NCBI GenBank assembly: GCA_052144935.1
Contig: JBKQPR010000344.1
Coordinates: 24,692 to 88,691, forward strand
DNA from: JOPF133 sp052144935
GTDB lineage: Bacteria; Acidobacteriota; Terriglobia; Bryobacterales; Bryobacteraceae
Length of the DNA: 64,000 nt
Direction: 5' to 3'
Shown: piece after piece, positions 25,886-33,165 of the stretch
Layout: the number at the start of each line of letters is the position of its first letter
Numbering within the stretch: the stretch's first letter is position 1
The notes under the pieces: generated by a model
Told to the model about the DNA's origin: nothing
Databases searched by the model: none
The model's input: the letters and a program-made list of their open reading frames with translations, nothing else
Program-made: the position numbers and the translations under genes

Positions 25886-26236
25886 ATGCGAGTGAGATTC
25901 CAGGCTGACGCCGATCTCGACGGACGCATCATCCGGGGGCTGCGGCGGCTCGCGCCGGAGATCGACCTCCGGACGGCGCCGAGGCGGGCCTCAGTGGGCT
26001 GGGGGATCTCGAAGTCCTGCGGATCTCGGCGGACTCCGGACGAATCCTCGTGAGTCAGGACCGCCCGCACGATGCCGGCGCATTTTGCCAGCTACACGGC
26101 TGACGCGCTCAGCCCCGGAGTCGTTCTTCTACGGGAAGCGATCGCGATCGGGACCGCGATCGAAGAACTCATCCTGATTTGGAGCGCGAGCGAGGCCGTT
26201 GAATGGGTGAACCGGCTCGTGTGGATTCCCCTCTGA
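25886..26236 (+). pseudogene. DUF5615 PIN-like toxin, with two compensating frameshifts
   Basis: ATG 25886 opens 'VRFQADADLDGRIIRGLRR'. One base is missing within ACGGCGCCGAGGCG near 25980; the next frame then reads 'EAGLSGLGDLEVLRISADSG' and 'RILVSQDR'. One extra C in GGACCGCCCGCACG near 26067 restores the first frame, which ends 'MPAHFASYTADALSPGVV' ... 'NRLVWIPL' at TGA 26236. In the annotated frame a TGA occurs at about 26051. Either a truncated toxin or two consensus errors. Confidence 0.7.
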
Positions 26237-26330
26237 GCCGTCGACGCGAAACCTTCCGGGCAGTCCGGGCAGCTCCTGCCTTTACCGCTAAACCACCCCG
26301 TGATATGCTGGGGCCGTCAGGAGCTAACCT

Positions 26331-27632
26331 ATGACGCGACGCGATTCTCTGCGATGGATGGCCGCCGGCGCGGCTGCCGCCGCCACCACCTGGACTGCTA
26401 CCGCCGCCGGCGATGCCAGCGACCGGGAACGGCGCATGAAGTGGTGGCATGAAGCCCGCTTCGGCATGTTCATCCACTGGGGCCTCTACAGCACCTTGGG
26501 CCGCCACGAGTGGGTCATGGAAGACGAGGGCATTCCGGTGGCCGAGTACGAACAGCTCGCCAAGCGCTTCAAGCCCAAGCCCAACGCCGCCCGCGACTGG
26601 GCCCGCTTGGCCAAACAGGCCGGCCAGAAGTACATGGTGATGACCACCAAGCATCACGAGGGCTTCTGCAATTTCGACAGCAAGCTGACCAACTATTGCG
26701 CCCCCAAACAAGGCCCCGGCCGCGACCTGGTGAAGGAGTACGTCGAAGCGGCCCGCGCCGAAGGACTGCGCGTGGGCTTCTATTACTCGCTCATGGACTG
26801 GCACCATCCGGATGGGGCCCGCTGTGCCACCGGCGAGGCGGCCCGCCGCCGCTTCGTCGATTACATCCACGGCCACGTCCGCGAGCTGCTCACCAACTAC
26901 GGCAAGATCGACGTGCTGTGGTACGACGTGAGCTGGCCGCTCACGCCGGCGGGCTGGGAGTCGGAGAAGATGAACGCCATGGTGTTCCAGCTTCAACCCG
27001 ACATCATCGTCAATAACCGCAACGGGCTGGATGGCGACTTCGCGACCCCCGAGCAGCGCATCCAGGCCTCCACCGATCGCGCCTGGGAATCCTGTATGAC
27101 CATGAACGGCAGTTGGGGCTATCAGGCTGCCGACGACGATTGGAAGAGTCCCAAGACCATCGTGCGCAACCTGGTGACCTGCGGGCACGGCGCCGGCAAT
27201 TACCTGCTCAACATCGGCCCCAAGCCGGATGGATCGATTCCCGAGGACTCGGTGCGCATCCTGACGGCGGTGGGAAAGTGGATGGAGCGCAACGGAAAGT
27301 CCATCTATCGGACCGGCATCTGCCAGCCGGGGCGCTCCAACTATGCCGGCTTCACGCGCGACGGCAACACCCTCTACATGCACGTGCATTTCTGGCCCGG
27401 CGAAACGGTGGCGCTGGCCGGCCTGATGAACAAGGTGCAATCGGCGCGCCTGTTGGCCACCGGCAAAGAAGTCAAGTTCGAGCAGGAGGAGTTCCGTGTG
27501 CGCTTCACCGGGCTGCCCACGAAAGCGCCCGACGAGCCGGTGACCACGCTGGCCATCGAATTGGACGGCGAGCCGCGCCAGGACACCGACCACGTGCGCA
27601 AAGACCGCCCGCGCCGCGAGGTCGGCGTGTAG
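26331..27632 (+). CDS. Exported alpha-L-fucosidase (GH29)
   Basis: 433 residues. A Tat-type start TRRDSLRWMAAG is followed by an Ala-rich h-region. The GH29 barrel reads 'WWHEARFGMFIHWGLYS', 'KYMVMTTKHHEGFCNFDS', 'GLRVGFYYSLMDWHHPD' and 'IDVLWYDVSW', where Asp199 matches the catalytic nucleophile (usually LWFDG). 'NYLLNIGPKPDGSIP' closes the barrel. CAGGAG sits seven bases before ATG and TGATATGCT is a plausible -10. It should cleave terminal fucose in the periplasm. Confidence 0.92.
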   Translation: MTRRDSLRWMAAGAAAAATTWTATAAGDASDRERRMKWWHEARFGMFIHWGLYSTLGRHEWVMEDEGIPVAEYEQLAKRFKPKPNAARDWARLAKQAGQKYMVMTTKHHEGFCNFDSKLTNYCAPKQGPGRDLVKEYVEAARAEGLRVGFYYSLMDWHHPDGARCATGEAARRRFVDYIHGHVRELLTNYGKIDVLWYDVSWPLTPAGWESEKMNAMVFQLQPDIIVNNRNGLDGDFATPEQRIQASTDRAWESCMTMNGSWGYQAADDDWKSPKTIVRNLVTCGHGAGNYLLNIGPKPDGSIPEDSVRILTAVGKWMERNGKSIYRTGICQPGRSNYAGFTRDGNTLYMHVHFWPGETVALAGLMNKVQSARLLATGKEVKFEQEEFRVRFTGLPTKAPDEPVTTLAIELDGEPRQDTDHVRKDRPRREVGV

Positions 27633-27802
27633 AGCTAAGCCAGGAGACCGAGGTCGGCGGGGCCACCGGCGGCGCCGGATTGAACGGGCTGTGACTCCTG
27701 CCCCAGCCAACCCTGGTGCGGCCAAATCCGCTGCGTCCGGTTCAAGAAGGCCAGCCAGACAGTCATCCCTTTGCGTCGGAGCCGTAACGGCAACTCGCTC
27801 AG
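27633..27802. other. Non-coding lead-in to mobile-element scraps
   Basis: No protein could be supported here. The minus-strand frame contains 'LRRKGMTVWLAFLNRTQRIW', which may be another transposon fragment, but I could not assign it. Confidence 0.3.
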
Positions 27803-27916
27803 ATGCCCAGAACGAGCCCTTACGCCATTCGCTTGTCGTCTGCCGGGTTGGCGCAACTCGAAAAACGTGCCGGCCAATATACGTTGCCGTATTTTCAGGT
27901 CCAGCGCGCCAAGATG
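27803..27916 (+). pseudogene. IS630-type transposase N-terminal fragment
   Basis: The plus frame opens MPRTSPYAIRLSSAGLAQLE and continues 'KRAGQYTLPYFQVQRAKM'. This is the opening of IS630-like transposases (P-Y-x-I-x-L-S ... R-A-x-x-Y-T-x-P-Y-x-x-V-x-R-A-K). It fuses in frame to a different element at codon 39. Confidence 0.55.
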
Positions 27917-27919
27917 CAA

Positions 27920-28054
27920 CGGATTGAGGAACTGAACCGGCGCCTGAAGGTCTGGCAGAACTACTTTGGGGATCCACGCCAAGCCTTCCGAGAGATCGGC
28001 ACGTACGCTCGCTACCGTCTCACGCAACGTACCAACCGGCGATTGCACCGGTCA
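27920..28054 (+). pseudogene. Group II intron maturase (GIIM) C-terminal fragment
   Basis: In the same frame 'IEELNRRLKVWQNYFGDPRQ' and 'AFREIGTYARYRLTQRTNRR' match the GIIM consensus (L-N-x-x-L-x-x-W-x-x-Y-F ... A-F-x-x-I-x-x-Y-x-x-x-R-L). The reverse-transcriptase part and intron RNA domains V/VI were not found nearby. It is a relic joined to the IS630 scrap. Confidence 0.6.
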
Positions 28055-28186
28055 TTTCCTGACGGACCCTTTAGGAGTTTCTGAGCAGTTGACCTTCGCG
28101 TCTCGGCGTCGAGGATGCTCCTGCCGGTCGGAGGTCAGAGCCTCGCTGTGACCTCGGGAAGCGACTCGCACGCCGGGCCGCGCCGG

Positions 28187-29011
28187 TCAGCCGGCCAAAC
28201 CGCCCGCAATCGTGGGCATGGCCACCCGGAACTCGCCGCGGAAAATCTCGCCGAAAATCCCCAACACCTCGCCGTGCAAAACGCCGTTGTCCGCCAGCAG
28301 ATGCTCGGAACCAGTCACCGTGTGCGGCGCGCCCCGCATATCGGAGGTCTGCCCGCCGGCCTCCCGCACCAATAGCGTGCCGGCCGCCATATCCCACGGC
28401 TTCAATCCGAATTCCCAGAAGAAATCCAGCCGGCTCGCAGCCACGTAAGCCAGATCCAGGGCCGCCGATCCGGTCCGCCGCACGCCGTGCGTGGCTATCG
28501 CCAACTGATAATAGAAATGGATATTTACGTTGTGGTGGCGCTTGCGGCTGGGAAACCCCGTGGAGGCCAGGCTATCGGCCAGGCGCCCCACGCCCGATAC
28601 GCGAATCCGGCGGTTGTTCAGGTAAGCCCCCCCGCCGCGCTCGGCCGTGAAGGTCTCCTGCCGCACCGGGTCGTACACCACTCCCGCAATCACCTCGCCG
28701 GCCGAAGCCAGACCCAGGGTCACATTGAACATCGGGAAGCTGTGCGCGAAATTGGTGGTGCCGTCCAGCGGATCCACAAACCAGCAATACTCGGATGCGC
28801 TTTGGTGCCCGCCGCCCTCCTCGGCCACGATGTTGTGCGAAGGGAAATGCGATCGCAGCCGCTCCACCACCAGGCGCTCCGAAGCCCGGTCGGCTTCCGT
28901 CACCAGGTCGAACTCCCCCTTCAACTCAAACCCGATCCGCTTTTCCAGGTAGTTCGATAGGAGCGCACCGGCCTCCCGCGCGATATCCACCGCCGTTTCC
29001 AGGTAGTGCAT
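28187..29011 (-). CDS. suhB: Inositol-1-monophosphatase family protein
   Basis: 274 residues, the normal length. Metal-site motifs are all present: 'FDLVTEADRASERLV', 'VAEEGG', 'WFVDPLDGTTNFAHSFP' (residues 78-93) and 'GLKPWDMAAGTLLVREAGG'. It hydrolyses inositol monophosphate or related sugar phosphates with Mg2+. It starts 13 bases after the Hfq-like stop, in the moaDE-VWA-hfq-suhB row. The gene symbol rests on family membership, not on demonstrated function. Confidence 0.9.
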   Translation of the reverse strand: MHYLETAVDIAREAGALLSNYLEKRIGFELKGEFDLVTEADRASERLVVERLRSHFPSHNIVAEEGGGHQSASEYCWFVDPLDGTTNFAHSFPMFNVTLGLASAGEVIAGVVYDPVRQETFTAERGGGAYLNNRRIRVSGVGRLADSLASTGFPSRKRHHNVNIHFYYQLAIATHGVRRTGSAALDLAYVAASRLDFFWEFGLKPWDMAAGTLLVREAGGQTSDMRGAPHTVTGSEHLLADNGVLHGEVLGIFGEIFRGEFRVAMPTIAGGLAG

Positions 29012-29023
29012 GGCCGCGAAAAG

Positions 29024-29260
29024 CTACGCCTCTTCCTGGAGGTACTTGATATCGTGCTTGAAAATGAACAGGTTGGGCTCTCCCTGGCGAGTCAGGCGGA
29101 TGAACGAGTGGTCGTAATACTCGATCGTCCCTACCACTTCTTCACCGCCGGCCATCTTGACGCGGACCGGCGTGCCCCGCTCGATCAGCAGCTTGAGGTA
29201 CTTAGCCTCCTCGTACGTCTGCTCGGGCGCGCGCCCTGGTTTTCCACCTTGCTGTATCGT
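29024..29260 (-). CDS. Hfq-related RNA-binding protein with a non-canonical start
   Basis: 78 residues that no ATG/GTG/TTG-based search would find. The minus strand reads 'QGGKPGRAPEQTYEEAKYLK', 'LLIERGTPVRVKMAGGEEVV' and 'GTIEYYDHSFIRLTRQGEPN', ending 'LFIFKHDIKYLQEEA' at TAG 29024. The Sm1-like 'GTPVRVKMxGGEEVVGTIEYYDHSFIRL' pattern and 'IFKHDIKYL' Sm2-like end (KH motif) match acidobacterial Hfq-like proteins. AGGAG at 29268-29272 stands seven bases before ACG 29260 (ACG-ATA-CAG-CAA), so ACG or the next codon ATA is the likely start. It may equally be a recent start-codon mutation. Confidence 0.8.
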   Translation of the reverse strand, partial: TIQQGGKPGRAPEQTYEEAKYLKLLIERGTPVRVKMAGGEEVVGTIEYYDHSFIRLTRQGEPNLFIFKHDIKYLQEEA

Positions 29261-29270
29261 ATCGTTTCTC

Positions 29271-30269
29271 CTACCGGTCTTTCTTCCTGACCACGGGCGC
29301 CGAACTATCCGGTGTCACCGTTACCCGGGCGTCGGGCGTGCTCCCTTCCGCATCACCATAATAGCCGTTGCGCGCCGACACCCGCAATTCGGGCGCCTTC
29401 GCGCGCACTTCCAGCTTGTGAAACGGGTCTTTCGTCAGCGGCACGCGGCGGGGATAGAAGTCCAGCACATATTGGGTGCGCAATTCGGTGATGATCTCGT
29501 TGAAGGTCTTGTCCAGCTCGGGGCCGCTGGCGGGCAGGAAGGAGCGGCCGCCGGTCCCTTGCGCCATGAAGGCCAGGGCGTGCTCCCCACCGGTGTTCCT
29601 CCCGGCATCGCTGGTGATCGGCATGACCACCACCGGATAGATCACCCCGTCCGCCATCTGCGCGGCCTTCAGCGCCTGGTGTACGTCGCGGTGGCTGGTG
29701 GTGTCGCCGCCATCCGTCACCACGATGATCACCTTGCGGCCCAAGCGGGACTCCAGGTCCCGCGAGGCGAAGTAAAGCGCGTCGTAGAGCGAGGTTCCCA
29801 GCTCCGGATGCGGCCCATGCGTCAGGCGGTCCAGTTCCTTCAGATACCTGTCGAGATTGGCAAAACTGTGGGTAAAGGAGTGCTCGTTGATGTCGTAGGC
29901 GAAATCGTAAAGGCCCACGGTATCTTCGGCATTGCCGTCCGCCAGCAGGGCCCGCAGGAATCGCGATGCGCACTCCAGCTCGAATTTCAGCACGATGGAG
30001 GTGGATCCGCTGACGTCCACCAGCAGGGCGATCGACAAGGGCTGTTCGGTGGTGTGCTGCAGGAAAGCGATCTCCTGCTTCGCGCCATTGTCGTAGATTT
30101 CGAAATCGTCCTTGCCGAGCGTGCCCACCGGGTCGCCCGCCCGGTTCTTCACGGTGGCGATCACATGCACCAGCTTGACATCCGAACGAAACACGGCGGG
30201 CTGCTGCGCGCCCCCGAAGCCGGCGCCCAATAGCAAGGCCCACAAGGCTTTAGCCCACGGCCGGAACAT
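29271..30269 (-). CDS. VWFA-related exported protein (acidobacterial type)
   Basis: 332 residues from ATG 30269, with a signal peptide ending near 'GGAQQ'. The line 'VFRSDVKLVHVIATVKNRAG', 'LGKDDFEIYDNG', then the MIDAS-type 'LLVDVSGSTS' (D85-S87-S89) and 'YVLDFYPRRVP' is the VWFA-related acidobacterial domain layout. It binds partner proteins through a divalent metal; the partner is unknown. It overlaps the moaDE stop by 20 bases and ends ten bases before the Hfq-like start region. Confidence 0.85.
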   Translation of the reverse strand: MFRPWAKALWALLLGAGFGGAQQPAVFRSDVKLVHVIATVKNRAGDPVGTLGKDDFEIYDNGAKQEIAFLQHTTEQPLSIALLVDVSGSTSIVLKFELECASRFLRALLADGNAEDTVGLYDFAYDINEHSFTHSFANLDRYLKELDRLTHGPHPELGTSLYDALYFASRDLESRLGRKVIIVVTDGGDTTSHRDVHQALKAAQMADGVIYPVVVMPITSDAGRNTGGEHALAFMAQGTGGRSFLPASGPELDKTFNEIITELRTQYVLDFYPRRVPLTKDPFHKLEVRAKAPELRVSARNGYYGDAEGSTPDARVTVTPDSSAPVVRKKDR

Positions 30270-30966
30270 TGCGGTCCCACTCTCCTTCCACCCACACGGC
30301 GCCATCGGCGAAATGTTCCTTCTTCCAGATGGGAACCAGCCGCTTGAGCCGGTTGATACCCTCCAGCGCCGCTTCAAACGCCGCCTGCCGGTGCGGAGCC
30401 GTCACCATCACCGCCACGCTGGTTTCGCCGATCAGCAGCCGCCCCAACCGGTGTACCATGGCGATCCGGGTGATGGGGAATGATCGGGCGATCTCCTGGC
30501 CGATCCGGGACATGGTCTCGAGCGCCATGGATTCGTAGCCTTCGTAATCCAGGCACACCGTCGCGCGGCCGTTGGTGTTGTTGCGGACCACCCCCTCGAA
30601 GGTGACCACGGCCCCCTCGGCGCCGGTCAGAAGCCGCGCGCCCAGGGCCCCCGTATCGATCGTGTGGCGGGTCAACCCGAACCAGTGGCCTCCCTCGGCG
30701 GTCTCCCAGCATTCTGTGCTTGCCCCGCCGCTCACCGGCGGCAGGAAGGCCACTTCGTCGCCTTCCTCGATCCTGGTTGCAGGATCGGCAAACTCCCGAT
30801 TCCGGGCCACTACGATACTCCGAGCCATCTGCCGCAAGTGCGGGAACCGCGCCGCGAAGCTTTCAAATACCGTATCCAGACTGGCGCCTTCGGGAAACTC
30901 GAGATCGCCCGACGCATCTCCCACCACGTCCTTCAGCATCCCGAAAAACAGTACTCGCACGCGCAT
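30250..30966 (-). CDS. Fused molybdopterin synthase, MoaD-MoaE
   Basis: 238 residues. Residues 1-81 are a MoaD/ThiS ubiquitin fold ending 'EVAFLPPVSGG'; residues 88-236 are MoaE ('GAVVTFEGVVRNNTNGR', 'YEGYESMALETMSRIGQEIA', 'MVHRLGRLLIGETSVAVMVT', 'INRLKRLVPIWKKEHF'). Together they convert cPMP to molybdopterin. The Gly-Gly that must be adenylated and thiocarboxylated is internal (residues 80-81), so the fusion must be cut after it or work differently, as with mycobacterial MoaX. First gene of the minus-strand row. Confidence 0.92.
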   Translation of the reverse strand: MRVRVLFFGMLKDVVGDASGDLEFPEGASLDTVFESFAARFPHLRQMARSIVVARNREFADPATRIEEGDEVAFLPPVSGGASTECWETAEGGHWFGLTRHTIDTGALGARLLTGAEGAVVTFEGVVRNNTNGRATVCLDYEGYESMALETMSRIGQEIARSFPITRIAMVHRLGRLLIGETSVAVMVTAPHRQAAFEAALEGINRLKRLVPIWKKEHFADGAVWVEGEWDRNVPAVG

Positions 30967-31021
30967 GTTGGGCGGTAACTTTCAGTCTAACAGACGGTTC
31001 CGGGGAATGCGGCGTTGCAGT

Positions 31022-31284
31022 GGGGCCCCGATTTCACCGGCGGGCCCCGATTTCACCGCTGAGACGCGGAGACACGGAGACTTCGCAGAGAAAACCATTC
31101 TTCTCTTGTCCCCCTCCGCGCTTCCTCTGCGTTCTCCGCGTCTCAGCGGTGAAATCGGGGCCGCCCGACCTTTGAGACGCTGAGATAACGGAGACTTCGC
31201 AGAGAAGACCATTCTTCTCTTGTCCCCCTCCGCGCTTCCTCCGCGTTCTCCGCGTCTCAGCGGTGAAATCGGGGCCGCCCGACG
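31022..31284. repeat. Palindromic element with a tandem second copy
   Basis: Outer arms GGCCCCGATTTCACC.. (31043 onward) and ..GGTGAAATCGGGGCC (to 31162) are perfect inverted repeats of about 30 bases through GCTGAGACGCGGAGA. The outermost end is duplicated just to the left (31022-31038). A second, left-truncated copy at 31172-31276 repeats CGGAGACTTCGCAGAGAA and the right arm almost exactly. The element contains no gene. A sequence-diverged relative with the same design is at 49077-49223. Confidence 0.85.
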
Positions 31285-31288
31285 CGTC

Positions 31289-31294
31289 TATACT
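31289..31294 (+). promoter_or_regulatory. -10 TATACT before the DUF4159 gene
   Basis: TATACT ends 11 bases before ATG 31306, leaving at most a few bases of leader. The bases upstream belong to the palindromic element. Confidence 0.35.
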
Positions 31295-31305
31295 AAAGAG
31301 TAGAA

Positions 31306-32172
31306 ATGCGCTGCAGTGTGGTTCTGGTGGCCGGGCTGGGTCTCGGCGCGGTGGTCTGTTCGCTGTTTGCCCAGCGGCCCTTCCGGGAATATCCGGCTTG
31401 GGAGTACAACAACTTCCCCCTGCCGTCCGATTATCTGAAGCCCGGCGAGTGGACCTTCGCGCGCCTCATGTACCCCACTACCCATCTGGTCATCGACTGG
31501 CAGTCGGAGTTCAAGCGCGGATACGACTGGCACGACGGCAATACCAACTGGACCATCGACTATCCGCGCTCCGACCGCCACCTGTCCCAGGCCATCCGCC
31601 GCCTCACCCGCATCGACGGCAAGTCCGCCGAGCAACCCATCAACCTGGAGGAGGATGACGACGTCTTCAATTACCCGTGGCTCTACGCCGTCGAGGTGGG
31701 CCACTGGGAGCTGACCGATCAGCAGGTCGCCAAGTTCCGCGAGTTTCTGCTGCGCGGCGGCTTCTTCATGTGCGACGACTTCCATGGCACCGACGAGTGG
31801 AACGTCTTCATCGCCAGCATGCGCAAGGTGATGCCCGAGCGGCAGATTGTGGATCTGCCCAACGGCGACCAGATCTTCCACACGGTCTACGACCTGGACG
31901 ACCGCTTTCAGGTGCCCGGCGCCCAGTACATCTACACGCACAGCATCTGCGAGAAGTGCTCCACCGCGCGGCCGCCCGTTTTAGGCGGCGGGGATGGCGC
32001 CAAATGGCGCGGCATTTACGACGACAACGGCCGCCTGATGGTCGTCATCTGCCACAACATGGACCTGGGCGATTCATGGGAGAACGCCGACGATCCCAAG
32101 TATCCCGAGAAGTTTTCCGCGCTGGGAATCCGCATCGGCGTCAACTACATCGTCTACTCGATGACCCACTGA
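31306..32172 (+). CDS. DUF4159 exported protein
   Basis: 288 residues with a signal peptide ending 'VVCSLFAQ' (residue 23). 'FTFARLMYP'-like text ('WTFARLMYPTTHLVIDWQSE'), 'YPRSDRHLSQAIRRLTRID', 'YPWLYAVEVGHWELTDQQVA' and 'FREFLLRGGFFMCDDFHG' is the DUF4159 glutamine-amidotransferase-like fold with unknown function. The ending 'GIRIGVNYIVYSMTH' is family-typical. It stands alone and is the first gene right of the palindromic element. Confidence 0.8.
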   Translation: MRCSVVLVAGLGLGAVVCSLFAQRPFREYPAWEYNNFPLPSDYLKPGEWTFARLMYPTTHLVIDWQSEFKRGYDWHDGNTNWTIDYPRSDRHLSQAIRRLTRIDGKSAEQPINLEEDDDVFNYPWLYAVEVGHWELTDQQVAKFREFLLRGGFFMCDDFHGTDEWNVFIASMRKVMPERQIVDLPNGDQIFHTVYDLDDRFQVPGAQYIYTHSICEKCSTARPPVLGGGDGAKWRGIYDDNGRLMVVICHNMDLGDSWENADDPKYPEKFSALGIRIGVNYIVYSMTH

Positions 32173-32217
32173 GGCGACCCGTCACGCCCGAGCCTCGCCG
32201 AAAAACGGGTCGGGGAG

Positions 32218-32301
32218 ATGGGCAAGATGGTCGCTCATGCCGGGCTCGCCATCGGCGGAACGTATGTGAGTGTCGAGCCGTTCCAGTTGTTCCGTGGATG
32301 A
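32218..32301 (+). CDS. Possible 27-residue leader peptide
   Basis: ATG 32218 follows GGGGAG at 32211-32216 and runs to TGA 32301, overlapping the next ATG as ATGA. The peptide is MGKMVAHAGLAIGG and 13 more residues. It may be a translational-coupling leader for the small gene at 32298, or chance. Low confidence. Confidence 0.25.
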   Translation: MGKMVAHAGLAIGGTYVSVEPFQLFRG

Positions 32302-32489
32302 AGGCATTTCGCTACAATAACCGGAAACCGGTGAATGACGCCAATCGGTTCGGATGTGTCATGCGGAAAGTCGTGGGCAATGCTCCCGCTCAGAGCATTT
32401 TGTTGGATATTGACGGCGGGGCGTTCAAGGACGAGCCGGGGAAGTTCTGGCCGGAATCCATCGCCATGCCAGCGGAGGAGGCGTTATGA
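32298..32489 (+). CDS. Small protein, 63 residues, coupled to the nucleotidyltransferase
   Basis: ATG 32298 to TGA 32489. The stop overlaps the start of the next gene (ATGA at 32486), so the two are translationally coupled. The sequence ('RYNNRKPVNDANRFGCVMRK', 'SILLDIDGGAFKDEPGKFWP') has no domain I know. Two-gene layouts with a small first protein and an NTase-fold second are common in toxin-antitoxin and abortive-infection loci. Confidence 0.5.
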   Translation: MKAFRYNNRKPVNDANRFGCVMRKVVGNAPAQSILLDIDGGAFKDEPGKFWPESIAMPAEEAL

Positions 32490-33061
32490 AACCCTTCCTT
32501 CAATTTCACGAAGAGGCGGAATTTTTGAGGGAATCCAGCAGTTCCACCAACATTGAAAGGACGCTCCTCAAGGCTGTGAAGGTACTGGCTCTCTTTCAAA
32601 TCCCGCATTACGTCTGTGGCGGGTTTGCGGTACAGGAGCATGGTTATCCGCGGTTTACCGTGGATGTCGATATCATCGTGCCGGATGTCGAACTGGCTCG
32701 TGACATGTTGTGCATGAACGGGTTCAAAGAGAATCCCGGCTCCCAGATGACGATCACGGACAGGGAAACCGGAGTGGAAGTCGATCTCCTGCCCGGCGGA
32801 AAGAAGGTCGATCCGGGGCCGCTTGCTTTTCCAATGCCGGCTCATGTGTCGGACAAGCCGCAAATCCTGATTCTAGAGAAGCTGATTTCTTCAAAGTTGT
32901 CCACCTACATGGGCGTCGGTGTCCACCGGGCACAGGATTACGCCGATGTCGTCAACCTGATCGGCGCCAATCGTCTACCGCGAGAGTACGGCGTCGATCC
33001 CGAAGTGCGGGATCTGTATGCGAAGACTTGGGACGAGCTTCACGAGCCGAAGAAAGGCTGA
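32486..33061 (+). CDS. Nucleotidyltransferase-fold protein
   Basis: 191 residues. 'YVCGGFAVQEHGYPRFTVDV' then 'DIIV' contains the NTase signature: Gly-Gly at 45-46 followed by the D-x-D pair D60/D62. 'GVEVDLLPGG' provides a third acidic strand, and 'LEKLISSKLSTYMG..HRAQDYADVVNLI' resembles DUF6036/AbiEii-type C-terminal helices. It could transfer nucleotides to a tRNA or protein target. It is the second gene of a tightly coupled pair. Confidence 0.65.
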   Translation: MKPFLQFHEEAEFLRESSSSTNIERTLLKAVKVLALFQIPHYVCGGFAVQEHGYPRFTVDVDIIVPDVELARDMLCMNGFKENPGSQMTITDRETGVEVDLLPGGKKVDPGPLAFPMPAHVSDKPQILILEKLISSKLSTYMGVGVHRAQDYADVVNLIGANRLPREYGVDPEVRDLYAKTWDELHEPKKG

Positions 33062-33165
33062 ATAACCCGGTGCGGTAACCGTGGAACCGTCGAATTTGCT
33101 CATGCTTCGCCGACTCCCAAGAATCTCCCGGCAAGGCAAATGGGACTTGACTCATTCGCATGGAC

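Noticed and set aside
26169..27977. 602-codon minus-strand open frame
   Set aside because: Antisense to the GH29 fucosidase; no recognisable protein family.
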